Shown: positions 45,570-55,362, counted from the stretch's first letter. The stretch: DNA of 64,000 nucleotides from Neobacillus terrae (GCF_011393025.1 NZ_JAAOEO010000006.1:124001-188000); one strand, 5' to 3'. Numbers and translations are program-made. Notes: generated from the letters alone by a model not told the origin.

Positions 45570-45658
45570 TGTTCTTCACCTTTTTCTTGTTCAAAAGATA
45601 CACAGAAAAATATGCTTATATAATACAAATAACTAATTGTAAGCTGATATTTGAAAAT

Positions 45659-46636
45659 TCAAGGTATTTGAATAGTGAATAAATTTTTTCCGAATGATAG
45701 ACCCCTCCTTCTTAATTGACGCAAAAGCCTACGTTTTTTTGAATTAACAACAATTCCATCGATTTCATTTGATTTGTATAATGAATAAGCTTCTTCTATA
45801 TCATTTGACCGTGGGTCAGGAAAGCTCATCGTTATAAAATGATTTTTTCCTTCCAAATGACTCCTATAAAATTCGTAGTTTTTTTCTGTGCCTAGTAATA
45901 ACAATTTTGGTTTCCTATTTAAATGATTAAATCTTAGCTCTGAAATATTTTTAAAGGTACTGAGTAATACCTCGTTCCTTGTATCGATTTTATCACGATG
46001 TGCAAGAGAATTTTTACGTACTCTATATTTATATAAAACTTCCGGCACCCTAGAAATCCCCCCCATTTCAAACATTCTAGTCCATAGATCGTAATCATAA
46101 GCAATTTTGAATATTGGATCATATCCTCCAATTTTTTCAAATGCACTCTTTAAGAAAAATCCGGTACCATTGCAAAGGGGAGTGCTGTTAAATTGTTCCT
46201 TCCTGAAATTTTTTTTATTGTTAAAAAAGGATTCCTCCCATTGAAGAAACTTTTGATTAATTTTATCATTCCCGGGTATACATTGAACTAATGAACCAAC
46301 AACTACAAGTCTAGGATCCGATTTAATAAAATATAACTGAGTTTGCAATCTATGCTCTATGCTAACATCATCAGCATCTTGGAGTGCAATCCATTTGCCT
46401 CTTGCTTCATTAATTCCAATATTTAAGGCATTTGCTGCCCCTCCATTCCTTTCTAAATGAATTGCCTTAACTCTGGAATCCGCTATATTGTCCAATATTT
46501 CTCTTGTCTTATCATTGGATCCATCATTTACAATAATATATTCAAAATGTGAATATGTTTGTTTAAGAATACTCTCAATGGATTCCTTAAGATACTCTTC
46601 TCCGTTATATACCGCTGTTACCACCGATATTCCCAT
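45659..46636 (-). CDS. Family 2 glycosyltransferase with extra C-terminal domain (A)
   Basis: About 325 residues. GT2 domain: ISVVTAVYNGEEYLKESI, ALQDADDVSIEHRL (DxD region) and DYDLWTRMFEMGG. After about residue 240 comes an extension, PKLLLLGTEKNYEFYRSHLE through DGIVVNSKKRRLLRQL, that looks like a degenerate nucleotide-binding fold. The same architecture recurs at 54375-55343. AAGGAGTGAGATTT precedes the ATG at 46636; a GTG three codons upstream is less likely. Confidence 0.88.
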   Translation of the reverse strand: MGISVVTAVYNGEEYLKESIESILKQTYSHFEYIIVNDGSNDKTREILDNIADSRVKAIHLERNGGAANALNIGINEARGKWIALQDADDVSIEHRLQTQLYFIKSDPRLVVVGSLVQCIPGNDKINQKFLQWEESFFNNKKNFRKEQFNSTPLCNGTGFFLKSAFEKIGGYDPIFKIAYDYDLWTRMFEMGGISRVPEVLYKYRVRKNSLAHRDKIDTRNEVLLSTFKNISELRFNHLNRKPKLLLLGTEKNYEFYRSHLEGKNHFITMSFPDPRSNDIEEAYSLYKSNEIDGIVVNSKKRRLLRQLRRRGLSFGKNLFTIQIP

Positions 46637-47082
46637 AAATCTCACTCCTTACATCATCCGTCCATTCATCAAGTTATAAAACAGAAGAAAGTAGTTTCAC
46701 ATGATTATTGATTTAATGGCGTTTTCTTAAAACACTATAAATTTATCCCTTAGATTGGGGCTTCTAATATAAGTTGGTTTAGACCGAATTAAAAATAATT
46801 AATACCTCCAGTTGCAACAGAGCGTAACAATTAAGTGATTAGCAAGGAAAAAAGAATCGAAGAATCATCATTGAATTGATAGAATAAATGCTCATACGTT
46901 GGATGAATTAAGATAAGCCGAAGTGATTGTTTCTGGTCTGTGGGAACTCAATCATTATGTGAGATGTATCAACCTTAGGAAGACTTTTTCGTTTTTTTCG
47001 CAAGGGCTTTTATTTTTTGTGAGCATAAAGTATCTTAAATTATTATTTGTAAAACATGGATAATAACACCATACAGCATATA
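46637..47082. other. Intergenic gap
   Basis: No gene, hairpin or mobile-element end recognised in about 0.45 kb of AT-rich sequence. Confidence 0.5.
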
Positions 47083-47652
47083 TTAAAAGTCACAATGAAG
47101 TGTTTTAAACTCCTGAAAGGTCTGTAATTTTTTATCTTTTTCAGATAATATAATTTGATTTATTGCCACCTTTCCCCAGTCAATGGCTAGATCCTCATCG
47201 TTCCATAAAATGCCTGAATCGTGTTCAGGGGAATATTTATTGTCACAAAGATAATAGAAAGTCGTATCATCCTCTAATGATAAGCAACCATGTGCAAAAC
47301 CCCTTGGAATATAAAGCATTCTTTTATTTTCTGATGATAACATTACAGAAAAATGATTTCCAAAGGTTGAAGAACTTTTTCTTAAATCTACAGCAACATC
47401 AAGGATTTTACCTTTCGAACATCTAATTAGTTTTGCCTGAGAGTTATTATTTTGATAATGAAGACCCCTTAATACACCCTTTTTAGATGTTGTTTCAATT
47501 TCCTCAATAGGTGAAAAATCAATACCCTTTTCTAAAAAAATATTTTTTTCAAAGGTTTTTTTCATAAATCCTCGTTCGTCGTAAACGGTAAAAGGTTCTA
47601 TAAGCATAAGACCTTCTATATTCGTTGGTAAAAATTTGTAATTAGTAAACAT
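47083..47652 (-). CDS. rmlC: dTDP-4-dehydrorhamnose 3,5-epimerase family protein
   Basis: A 189-residue cupin epimerase. FTVYDERGFMKKTFEKN, RGLHYQNNNSQAKLIRC (active-site His), VAVDLRKSSSTFG and YIPRGFAHGCLSLEDD are all present, with the second catalytic residue in HDSGILWNDEDLAIDW. It may act on dTDP-4-keto-6-deoxyglucose (with rmlA nearby) or on the CDP analogue made by the adjacent, divergently oriented rfbF-rfbG pair. The position favours the latter, but this is inference. Confidence 0.9.
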   Translation of the reverse strand: MFTNYKFLPTNIEGLMLIEPFTVYDERGFMKKTFEKNIFLEKGIDFSPIEEIETTSKKGVLRGLHYQNNNSQAKLIRCSKGKILDVAVDLRKSSSTFGNHFSVMLSSENKRMLYIPRGFAHGCLSLEDDTTFYYLCDNKYSPEHDSGILWNDEDLAIDWGKVAINQIILSEKDKKLQTFQEFKTLHCDF

Positions 47653-47971
47653 TTGTATGCAACTCCAATGTGGAATTTTTTTCTCATATGGAATTAAATA
47701 TTGATTGTTTAATAATTTTTTCGTGTACTAGCTAAACTTTCGTTTGCCCTCTTAAAAACCTCACAATAAATAATTTATGCACTAACTCCAACGCTAGTGT
47801 ATTTGTTTTATATAAAGATCGATCCTAAATTAGTTCTTTTCAAAAAAGGCCTATTTTTGCTAGAAGCTTGAACAAATTTATTAATAATTGAATAAAGATA
47901 AGTTAGTACCGCTAATGGAAATATCTGAATATTGAACAAGCATTTAAAAAAGTGAATGAGAGGTGGTAGGA
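47653..47971. other. Divergent promoter region rmlC / rfbF
   Basis: AT-rich region that should carry promoters for both directions; no box is convincing. Confidence 0.4.
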
Positions 47972-48748
47972 ATGAAGGTAGTCATTCTTGCTGGTGGATT
48001 TGGAACAAGAATAAGCGAAGAGTCTCATTTGAAACCTAAACCTATGATAGAAATTGGTGATAGTCCAATACTTTGGCATATAATGAAAATTTATTCCTTT
48101 TATGGTTTTAATGAATTTATTATCTGTTTGGGATATAAAGGATATAAAATAAAGGATTATTTTCTAAACTATTATCTTTATAAATCAGATGTCACAGTAG
48201 ATTTCACTCATGGAAATCAAAGTATAGTTCATAATCAAAACGCAGAGCCATGGAAAATTACTTTAGCTGAAACTGGGTTAGAGTCGATGACAGGAGGCAG
48301 GGTAAAACAGGTTCAAAAATTTATTGGAAATGAACCTTTTTTATTAACCTATGGAGATGGAGTTAGCGATGTAAATATAAATGAGCTTATAAAATTTCAT
48401 AAATCACACGGTAAGTTGGCAACACTTACTACTATTCAGCCAACAGGCAGATTTGGCTCATTGGATTTATCAGAGAAACAAGAAGTCTTAGCATTCAAAG
48501 AGAAGATAAAAGGAGATGGAGGATGGATTAACGGCGGTTTTTTTGTTTTTGAGCCAGAAGTTTTTGACTTTATAGATAATGAAAAAACAGTTTTAGAAAA
48601 AGAGCCGCTTGAAAGGCTTGCCGAACTTGGTCAGTTAATGGCCTATAAGCATACCGGCTTTTGGCAGCCAATGGATACTATAAGAGATAAAAACTACTTA
48701 GAGGAGCTCTGGAAATCGGAAAAGGCTCCTTGGAAAATATGGAGTTGA
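47972..48748 (+). CDS. rfbF: Glucose-1-phosphate cytidylyltransferase
   Basis: A 258-residue nucleotidyltransferase making CDP-glucose. Signature VVILAGGFGTRISEESHLKPKPMIEIG at the N-terminus (loop about 2-12), LLTYGDGVSDVN with the metal-binding Asp, and GGWINGGFFVFEPEVFDF, matching RfbF/DdhA. The ATG at 47972 follows GAGAGGTGG. Its stop overlaps the region before the next start by two bases, giving a tight operon with rfbG. Confidence 0.94.
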   Translation: MKVVILAGGFGTRISEESHLKPKPMIEIGDSPILWHIMKIYSFYGFNEFIICLGYKGYKIKDYFLNYYLYKSDVTVDFTHGNQSIVHNQNAEPWKITLAETGLESMTGGRVKQVQKFIGNEPFLLTYGDGVSDVNINELIKFHKSHGKLATLTTIQPTGRFGSLDLSEKQEVLAFKEKIKGDGGWINGGFFVFEPEVFDFIDNEKTVLEKEPLERLAELGQLMAYKHTGFWQPMDTIRDKNYLEELWKSEKAPWKIWS

Positions 48749-48749
48749 A

Positions 48750-49850
48750 ATGAGGTTCAATGCAATGTTGAATAAAAAATTTTGGAACGAAAAAAAAGTC
48801 TTTGTTACAGGCCATACAGGATTTAAGGGCTCATGGCTCTGCCTATGGCTCCATTATTTAGGTGCCAATATTACTGGGTATTCCTTAAGTCCGCCAACAA
48901 ATCCTAATTTATTTGATTTATGTAAGATAAACGATATTACTAACACCGTAATTGGCGACATTAGGAATTATACGTTACTTAATAACGTTATTTCAGACTT
49001 TGATCCAGATATTATTATACATTTAGCTGCACAGCCATTAGTAAGAGAATCTTATTCCAATCCCATAGAGACATATGAAACAAATGTACTAGGTACAGTT
49101 AACGTATTTGAAGCTGTAAGGGCACTATCGACAAAGTCAAATAAAAAGAGGGTAATAGTAAACGTAACCTCTGATAAGTGCTATGAAAATAAGGAGTGGC
49201 TCTGGGGATATCGTGAGGATGATAAATTAGGCGGCTTTGACCCATATTCTAACAGCAAAGCTTGTTCGGAACTAGTTACCTCATGTTATCTTCAGTCTTT
49301 CTTTTATCGGAATAATCAATATGGTATTGCTCTAGCTTCTGCAAGAGCGGGTAATGTAATTGGCGGCGGTGACTTTGCCAAAGACCGCTTATTACCAGAC
49401 TGTGTAAGATCCTGCCTTGATAAAACGGAAATTATTATAAGAAATCCGAATTCATTAAGACCATGGCAGCACGTATTAGAACCACTAAGCGGATATCTCT
49501 TACTAGCTGAAAAACTCTATAATGATGGTTATTTGTATCAAGGCAGCTGGAACTTTGGTCCATCTGAAAAAGATACTCTTACTGTAAATACAATCGTGGA
49601 TATCTTTTTAAAACAATGGGGAGAATCCGCTTATATAAAGATTGAGGGAGAAAATGCTACTCATGAAGCCAAAATCTTAAAGCTGGATTGTTCCAAGGCA
49701 AAACAGCTTTTAGGCTGGGAGCAGCGTTGGGATATAGATGAAGCCATAAATAAGGTAGTACTATGGACAAGGGCGTTCATTAATAAACAAAACTTAAAGA
49801 AAGTTTGTTTAGAACAAATTGAAGAGTTTGAACTAAAGTCAAAACAATAA
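48750..49850 (+). CDS. rfbG: CDP-glucose 4,6-dehydratase
   Basis: A 366-residue SDR dehydratase converting CDP-glucose to CDP-4-keto-6-deoxyglucose. NAD loop FVTGHTGFKGSWLCLWL (about 17-33), AAQPLVRESYSNPIETYETN, catalytic VTSDKCYENKEW and DPYSNSKACSE, and the closing LLGWEQRW. Translated from an ATG one base after the rfbF stop, with GGAG inside the rfbF end. The ddhC/ddhD deoxygenation pair for dideoxy sugars is absent, so the end product is probably a CDP-6-deoxyhexose. Confidence 0.94.
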   Translation: MRFNAMLNKKFWNEKKVFVTGHTGFKGSWLCLWLHYLGANITGYSLSPPTNPNLFDLCKINDITNTVIGDIRNYTLLNNVISDFDPDIIIHLAAQPLVRESYSNPIETYETNVLGTVNVFEAVRALSTKSNKKRVIVNVTSDKCYENKEWLWGYREDDKLGGFDPYSNSKACSELVTSCYLQSFFYRNNQYGIALASARAGNVIGGGDFAKDRLLPDCVRSCLDKTEIIIRNPNSLRPWQHVLEPLSGYLLLAEKLYNDGYLYQGSWNFGPSEKDTLTVNTIVDIFLKQWGESAYIKIEGENATHEAKILKLDCSKAKQLLGWEQRWDIDEAINKVVLWTRAFINKQNLKKVCLEQIEEFELKSKQ

Positions 49851-50091
49851 TAGAAAACTTTTATGGCATAAAGAAATTCAGCTCATTTCATTTCCCACCA
49901 AATAGGGGAAAGCTATGATATTAATATTGTCAAACTTTAACTATATTAATTGCAAAGTTTCATTTAAGATCTGATTTACCAACCGAAAGAGTATATTTAT
50001 TTTCATAACGCAGTAAAGTTCTTAACATGACTAAATGCTAATAAACAAATTCATAAAACCTCAACTGATATTAAAAAAAGAGGGATGCAAT

Positions 50092-51189
50092 GTGAAAAAC
50101 AAACGAAATCCAATTCCAGTTGGGTTCTATAGAAGATTAGAAGATTTTATCTTTTCTGAAAAAAGCAATATGAATTATTTTAAAGAAATATATCCTCCAA
50201 CCGACGTACCAAAACACATACAAGAATTTGAATTAGGTCCGAATGTATATATTGGATTGTGGTCCCAAATAGAAAATTGGTGGAACCCCAATTATTTTGA
50301 ACAAGCATATGTCACTGTATTAGAACAGGCTAGAGTTGTTGGGAAACGCGGATCCATAATTACAAGTGACAATAAAATAATTCACGATTATTCATACGAA
50401 TGGGTATGGCAAAACCCTGAGGAACATACTCTTTTACAAGAAAAAAAATTGCATCCCATTTCAATGTATTTAAAAAACGCAGCCATTTTAACACTCACAT
50501 TCACTAATAATTATTATCATTGGTTAATAGATACAATACCTAGACTTCATCTTTTGGAAAAAAGCGGATTAAACATAGAGAAATATATTGTCAATTCTCC
50601 AAAAGAACTCGAATTATTGAACTTGTTCGGTGTACCGTCTGACAAAATCATCGTACCCGACAATAAGACTCATTTGCAAGTTGAAAATTTGATTATTCCT
50701 TCACAGTATTACGTAACGCCAAAATGGGCATGTGATTTCATCAGAAATAAGTTTCTTCCGCCTAATATCAATTTTGAAAAAAGGAATAAGAAAATATATA
50801 TTACTAGAAATGGAATTGGAACCGCTAGCAGGAAAATTCTCAATGAAGAAGTTATTTTTAATTTCCTTCAAAAAGAGGGGTTTGAAAGATATGAATTAGA
50901 GAAAATTAGCATAGCAGATAAAGCAAAATTATTTTCACAGGCCGAATTTGTAATAGGTCCTACTGGAGCAGGTCTCACCAATCTAATCTTTTGCAACCCA
51001 GGAACCAAGGTAATTGAGATTTTCCCCTCTAATTTTGTACCCCCACAATTTTACCTAATCAGTCAACTATATAATTTAGATTATCATCATTTACTTGAGA
51101 CTAACGTAGGTACATCTAATGTGACGAACTTTCATGATATTTTTATCAATGAGTCAAGGTTTTTTGAATACTACCAAAATTTAAAATAA
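50092..51189 (+). CDS. Family 61 glycosyltransferase, intact copy
   Basis: A 365-residue GT61 (DUF563) enzyme. TNNYYHWLIDTIPRLHLLEKSG (about 150), KKIYITRNGIGTASRKILNE, and FVIGPTGAGLTNLIFCNPG with VIEIFPSNFVPP near the C-terminus are the family blocks. The GTG at 50092 is preferred, 7 bases after GAGGG; an upstream ATG at 50035 lacks a site. No signal peptide, so it acts in the cytoplasm. A decayed relative lies at 56989-58069. Confidence 0.9.
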   Translation: MKNKRNPIPVGFYRRLEDFIFSEKSNMNYFKEIYPPTDVPKHIQEFELGPNVYIGLWSQIENWWNPNYFEQAYVTVLEQARVVGKRGSIITSDNKIIHDYSYEWVWQNPEEHTLLQEKKLHPISMYLKNAAILTLTFTNNYYHWLIDTIPRLHLLEKSGLNIEKYIVNSPKELELLNLFGVPSDKIIVPDNKTHLQVENLIIPSQYYVTPKWACDFIRNKFLPPNINFEKRNKKIYITRNGIGTASRKILNEEVIFNFLQKEGFERYELEKISIADKAKLFSQAEFVIGPTGAGLTNLIFCNPGTKVIEIFPSNFVPPQFYLISQLYNLDYHHLLETNVGTSNVTNFHDIFINESRFFEYYQNLK

Positions 51190-51209
51190 AAAAACATTCA
51201 TTGATAAGG

Positions 51210-51234
51210 GCCATGATACGAATTATATCATGGC
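51210..51234 (+). terminator. Terminator of the GT61 gene
   Basis: GCCATGATA-N7-TATCATGGC stem followed by T-rich sequence. Confidence 0.7.
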
Positions 51235-51355
51235 TTTACTTCTTATTTACTCATTATTCTTTTCCGTCCTGTTCACTAGCTTATTTTTAAGGTGCTGCAA
51301 CTGTCACCCATGGTTTGAAATTTCCTTTTTACAAAGGAACCAAATTCACTTAAAA

Positions 51356-51439
51356 TCACCGCTCAATGACCGCTGACTGAGGCATATGCTGTAGGTGGTC
51401 TAAAATTGCTTGTGCTAATACTTCGTCACAAATAGGCAC
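51356..51439 (-). pseudogene. Probable IS21 istB remnant
   Basis: About 28 codons reading VPICDEVLAQAILDHLQHM, similar to the end of IS21-family IstB ATPases (GDEVLAQAILDRLLHH pattern), without the rest of the gene. The remainder of 51235-51808 holds no gene. Confidence 0.4.
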
Positions 51440-51808
51440 TCATTCAAAAAAATACGGTTTTTTTTGTTGTAATGAAAAGATATCCACCCACCTTCTCTTA
51501 AGGTTTTTTGAAATGACTAGTAAGGATATATGGCACTAAAAATCAATGAGGAAATAGCTTTATAGTGAATAAGAATTACATTAAAGTCTAAGTATAGTAA
51601 GGCGTAATTTTTGTGCCCTCAACCACAAGTAAAATGCTAAGGGAGAAGAGAATACAGCTTCAGCCTTAAACCAACTGAAGAAAGGAGACCAATTGGGGAA
51701 TTAAATGATTTTAATATACTAAAATTTCATATATACTTCAAAGAATAATTTCATAAAACAGATTTTATTATTTTTATTACCATACTATTCATATTCGATT
51801 TTAAGGGT

Positions 51809-52726
51809 TCACTTTAATCTCCTATGCCATTCAGCCGTCAATCTAATACCCTCATTAAACGGCACCTCAATCTTAAACCCCGTGTCCTTGCTTAGGTTTT
51901 CATTTTTCAAATCTTCAATTGACATATAAACACCACTATATATATGTCTTCCAAATCCCAGAGTAGCATCAGGTTTAACGATATCCTTTAATTCTACTAA
52001 ATAATCTTTTAGTGGTATCACTCTACCGCTGCCAATTACGTATTGATTATAACTTTTTCCTTTTTCTGCGATGTATCTGTATGCCCTAGCTACATCAGTT
52101 ATGTATATGAAATCATATAACTGATCCGCTTTTGTTAATGCAGGTTCATGGCCATTAATTAATTGCCGAATAACATTATTTACTAAACGGTTTGATAATT
52201 CACCTATACCATAGGTATTTGTAAGTAATGGCCAAAAAAATTCCATGTTAAGTTTGCTTGCTTTTAACTTACAAAAGAAGTGAGCTGCCAGTTTCGCAGT
52301 TTTATATGCATTACCTTGATTTTTCGCCTCTTGCTCTTTTGGCATTTCAATTAAGCACTCTTTTTCCTGTATACTACCCGCTCCAATGAAACGAGTGCAC
52401 TTAGTTTGGTATGCTAAATCCATGGCATCCAGCGAAAATTTAATGTTGCTTATTTGTATATCATAGTTAGATTGCTTTTCTCCAGAAACTCCTTCCCACC
52501 CTAGATGAAAAAAAACATCATAATTATCATTTATTTTTCTACTTGCATCTTTTAAAGCAGATAAATCATATTCTACTATCTCAACATTTGCTATATTTTG
52601 TAACTTAACTATGTTTTTTGAATCTGGCCTTATCATTGCTAATACTTTGTATCCGTTATTAACCAAATCTTTGACTAAGTGGTGGCCGACAAAACCTGTA
52701 GCGCCTGTAACTATAGCTTTTTTCAT
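51809..52726 (-). CDS. NAD(P)-dependent SDR reductase/epimerase
   Basis: A 305-residue extended SDR. NAD(P) loop AIVTGATGFVGHHLVKDL (about 4-21), DVFFHLGWEGVSG, Ser in GAGSIQEKE and Tyr/Lys in NAYKTAK, then a substrate-binding C-terminal half. Similar enzymes reduce the 4-keto group of nucleotide-6-deoxyhexoses. With rfbF, rfbG and rmlC near, it is the best candidate for the final reductase of the CDP-sugar route. AAGGAGTGATT precedes the ATG at 52726. Confidence 0.85.
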   Translation of the reverse strand: MKKAIVTGATGFVGHHLVKDLVNNGYKVLAMIRPDSKNIVKLQNIANVEIVEYDLSALKDASRKINDNYDVFFHLGWEGVSGEKQSNYDIQISNIKFSLDAMDLAYQTKCTRFIGAGSIQEKECLIEMPKEQEAKNQGNAYKTAKLAAHFFCKLKASKLNMEFFWPLLTNTYGIGELSNRLVNNVIRQLINGHEPALTKADQLYDFIYITDVARAYRYIAEKGKSYNQYVIGSGRVIPLKDYLVELKDIVKPDATLGFGRHIYSGVYMSIEDLKNENLSKDTGFKIEVPFNEGIRLTAEWHRRLK

Positions 52727-53019
52727 AATAATCACTCCTTTTATATCGTGTATGTGGATTACAGATTGTCCTATGATAACTTATTTACTTTTTACAAACT
52801 TTTAATGGCGCTAACTCCTTTTATTTTTTCTACTTGAGTGGAATTCAAAATCTCACTTTGGAAGAAATTTAGTGTACTGCCAAAAAAAGCCTGCTTTACT
52901 TTTGTTTGGGGTTCCCAACATAGCAAAAGAGGCTCCATAATCTTATGGATATCACCCTTCTTGAGAAATCCGGAAAATAATGTGTAATTTGTTCATTTTT
53001 ACTGTCCGCTTTTAACCAA

Positions 53020-53304
53020 TTACGGCGAACATGTGCCTAACAATTTGCGAAGTTGACGTCTGCTATTTTGACATAGGCAGATTTAGGTATCCACAACGTG
53101 ATAGCTTTTGGGCTTCGATTTGTATTGCAGCCTCACCCTTTGAGAATTCGCCTGATGATGTTCGTGTTCCTCGGGTCAGAATTTTGCCTCCAGCTTCCTT
53201 CAGATTCCACCTTGCGTTAGACACCCTTGCTCTTGGTAATGGTTGTCGCTATCTCCCCCCATAACGGACTTTCACCGTCTAGCGAATGACCATGCGCGAC
53301 GCAC
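53020..53304 (-). mobile_element. Group II intron remnant (5' domain I)
   Basis: On the minus strand the block begins GTGCGTCGCGCATGG and continues GGTGAAAGTCCGTTATGG, GGTGGAATCTGAAGGAAGCT, GGAGGCAAAATTCTGACCC and ACACGAACATCATCAGGCGA, the conserved order of the 5' part of bacterial group II introns. No reverse transcriptase or domain V follows; 52727-53019 is featureless. Plus-strand open frames in this block are shadows. Confidence 0.75.
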
Positions 53305-53308
53305 AATG

Positions 53309-53340
53309 AAAAAAGGCATTGGAGACCCCAATGCCTTTTT
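53309..53340 (-). terminator. Terminator of the three-gene glycosyltransferase operon
   Basis: Stem AAAAAGGCATTGG / CCAATGCCTTTTT immediately after the stop at 53347. Confidence 0.9.
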
Positions 53341-53346
53341 CACCAA

Positions 53347-54360
53347 CTATTTTATTAATTTCGACCGATACTCAGCCAATCTTCTTACTGCCAGCTTTTC
53401 ACAAGCTAAAAACAATAAATTTCTTTCCTCACTTTGCTCCTTTGTTAAGACCTTTTTATATTCATGAATGTGATTCCATAGATCATCTGAAGAATCCCAG
53501 AGAGAAAGTAAGGCTAATTCAGGGTCGGCCATCCCAAATTTTTCATATAAAAATACATAAAACGGCGGGTGACTGAAATGAGGTTTTCGTCTTTGTTGAG
53601 GATGTTCTTGATGAAAACCGACAGTTTTCCCAACGCTTTTAAAGGTGTAGCCCTTTTTGTAAAGTCTATAACCAAACTCCCAGTCCTCCCCTCGAATAAG
53701 CCGGTCATCAAACCCTCTTTCGTGCAAAAAGATATCCTTTGGAATGGAGACACAACGAGTAATAAAAAGCAGCCATGGGGCAACTTCTGTATTTAAAAAA
53801 GCTTCCTTCACATTGTCAGGAACAATTTCCCATTGCCGCACCAATGGATAGATACAATTAAAATTTGATCTGAGGTCCTCAGGTTTAATCACAGGTGTCA
53901 CCTTTTTGGAGGAATCTGTTCGACCTACAATATCCCGAAACAATTTACGTTCCCTGCGTGAGAAATCCGGAAAATAATGAGTAAAAACCATATTGAAACA
54001 ATAAGGGGTTCCAGAGATAATGGCATTTTTATGCTGGGAATGCAAAAGATGGAAATCAGCAAGGAAACTGGGAAGGACAAGTAAATCTGCATCACAAAAG
54101 ATCAAAATATCCCCTTTTGCATAGGATGCACCAATATTTCTTGCAACTCCCTGTCCTCTCCGCTCTTCCACGCGGATGTATTGAAGGGGATACTTCCCTG
54201 AAAACTCTTTGACTACCTCTGCCGTTACATCTGTCGAACAATCGTCTATAACAATGACCTCAAACTGAACAAATGTCTGTAGTTCAAATGCAGTTAATGT
54301 CAGCCGAAGCTGTTCAGCACGGTTAAAGGTTGGGACTATTACACTGTATAAGATTCCCAC
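53347..54360 (-). CDS. Family 2 glycosyltransferase
   Basis: A 337-residue GT-A enzyme: SVIVPTFNRAEQLRLTLTAF, VIDDCSTD, FCDADLLVLPSF (DxD) and RLIRGEDWEFGYRLYKKGY (catalytic ED, about 235). A C-terminal helical tail follows. Third gene of a minus-strand operon 56358-53347 with 14- and 19-base gaps, ending in a strong terminator. Membrane segments absent. The donor and acceptor sugars are unknown. Confidence 0.9.
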   Translation of the reverse strand: MGILYSVIVPTFNRAEQLRLTLTAFELQTFVQFEVIVIDDCSTDVTAEVVKEFSGKYPLQYIRVEERRGQGVARNIGASYAKGDILIFCDADLLVLPSFLADFHLLHSQHKNAIISGTPYCFNMVFTHYFPDFSRRERKLFRDIVGRTDSSKKVTPVIKPEDLRSNFNCIYPLVRQWEIVPDNVKEAFLNTEVAPWLLFITRCVSIPKDIFLHERGFDDRLIRGEDWEFGYRLYKKGYTFKSVGKTVGFHQEHPQQRRKPHFSHPPFYVFLYEKFGMADPELALLSLWDSSDDLWNHIHEYKKVLTKEQSEERNLLFLACEKLAVRRLAEYRSKLIK

Positions 54361-54374
54361 CTTCCTATCCCCTC

Positions 54375-55343
54375 CTATTTAAAGACATTCCATAGGAAAA
54401 ATAAATTATCATTATAAATGAGTCCGGCCCTTTTTAAATACCTCAAGACTTTGTTATGAAAATAAGATTCTAACACTATTACACCGTCTAACTTATTTTG
54501 GTACAGGCTTTTCTTGACACTATTGATTTCTTGCAATGATGGACTTGTAACATATCGCTCTACCCGAAGCCCATCAATACCCTGAATGGAATGTCGATAA
54601 CTCTCGCAACCCTTTTCACAGCCAAACACAGCTAATCTTGGCGTAAGCCATTTTATATTTTCAGATGAAATCTGCATCACTTCCTTACAGGTTTCCCCTT
54701 CGTCCTTACGATGGAGCGATTTATCATGTACCCTCCATTTATAAAGCACCTTTGGAATTTTTACAATTGGCTTTTCACGCATAAATCTCATCCAAAGATC
54801 ATAATCAAAGGCAATTTTGTACTTTGGATTATATCCCCCGACTCGCTGAAACAAATCCTTTGAGAAAATCATCGTTCCATGACAATTCGGATTTCCAAAA
54901 AAGCGGACATTCATAAGGTCCTGAGCCGTTTGATGATTGTTGTAGTCATCCTCAATTTGTTTCAGTCTTTCCAAGGTGACAGGCGGATCACCATTAATGC
55001 ACTCAATCAATGTCCCAACAGCTGAGTACTGAGGATCCATAAAGCGAACCTGCTCTTCTAATCTTGTTGGAAGGCTGATATCATCCGAATCATGGACCGC
55101 AAGCCAGTCACCCTTAGCGTGACTGGCCGCAATATTTAATGCAGTAGCGGCCCCCTGATTTTTTTCAAGATGAATTATATTTGCTTTATTAGCAAATTGC
55201 TCTAGAATATTTCTTGTTTGGTCGGTCGAACCGTCATTAACTATCACGAGTTCAAAATCATCATAAGTCTGCTCGAGAACACTTAAAATGGCTTCCTGTA
55301 AATGCTTTTCACCATTATATACGGCCATTATCACAGACAGCAT
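54375..55343 (-). CDS. Family 2 glycosyltransferase with extra C-terminal domain (B)
   Basis: A 322-residue homologue of the protein at 45659-46636. GT2 part: LSVIMAVYNGEKHLQEAI, AVHDSDDISLPTRLEEQV and FDYDLWMRFMREKP. C-terminal extension from about residue 235: PRLAVFGCEKGCESYRHSIQ to DGVIVLESYFHNKVLRYLKR. Middle gene of the three-gene operon. The order of blocks and the KIAFDYDLW/KIAYDYDLW match show that A and B are true paralogues. Confidence 0.9.
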   Translation of the reverse strand: MLSVIMAVYNGEKHLQEAILSVLEQTYDDFELVIVNDGSTDQTRNILEQFANKANIIHLEKNQGAATALNIAASHAKGDWLAVHDSDDISLPTRLEEQVRFMDPQYSAVGTLIECINGDPPVTLERLKQIEDDYNNHQTAQDLMNVRFFGNPNCHGTMIFSKDLFQRVGGYNPKYKIAFDYDLWMRFMREKPIVKIPKVLYKWRVHDKSLHRKDEGETCKEVMQISSENIKWLTPRLAVFGCEKGCESYRHSIQGIDGLRVERYVTSPSLQEINSVKKSLYQNKLDGVIVLESYFHNKVLRYLKRAGLIYNDNLFFLWNVFK

Positions 55344-55362
55344 CCGAAATACATCCTTTCAC

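Noticed and set aside
53031..53467. Two plus-strand open frames
   Set aside because: They are antisense to the group II intron remnant and to the GT2 gene.
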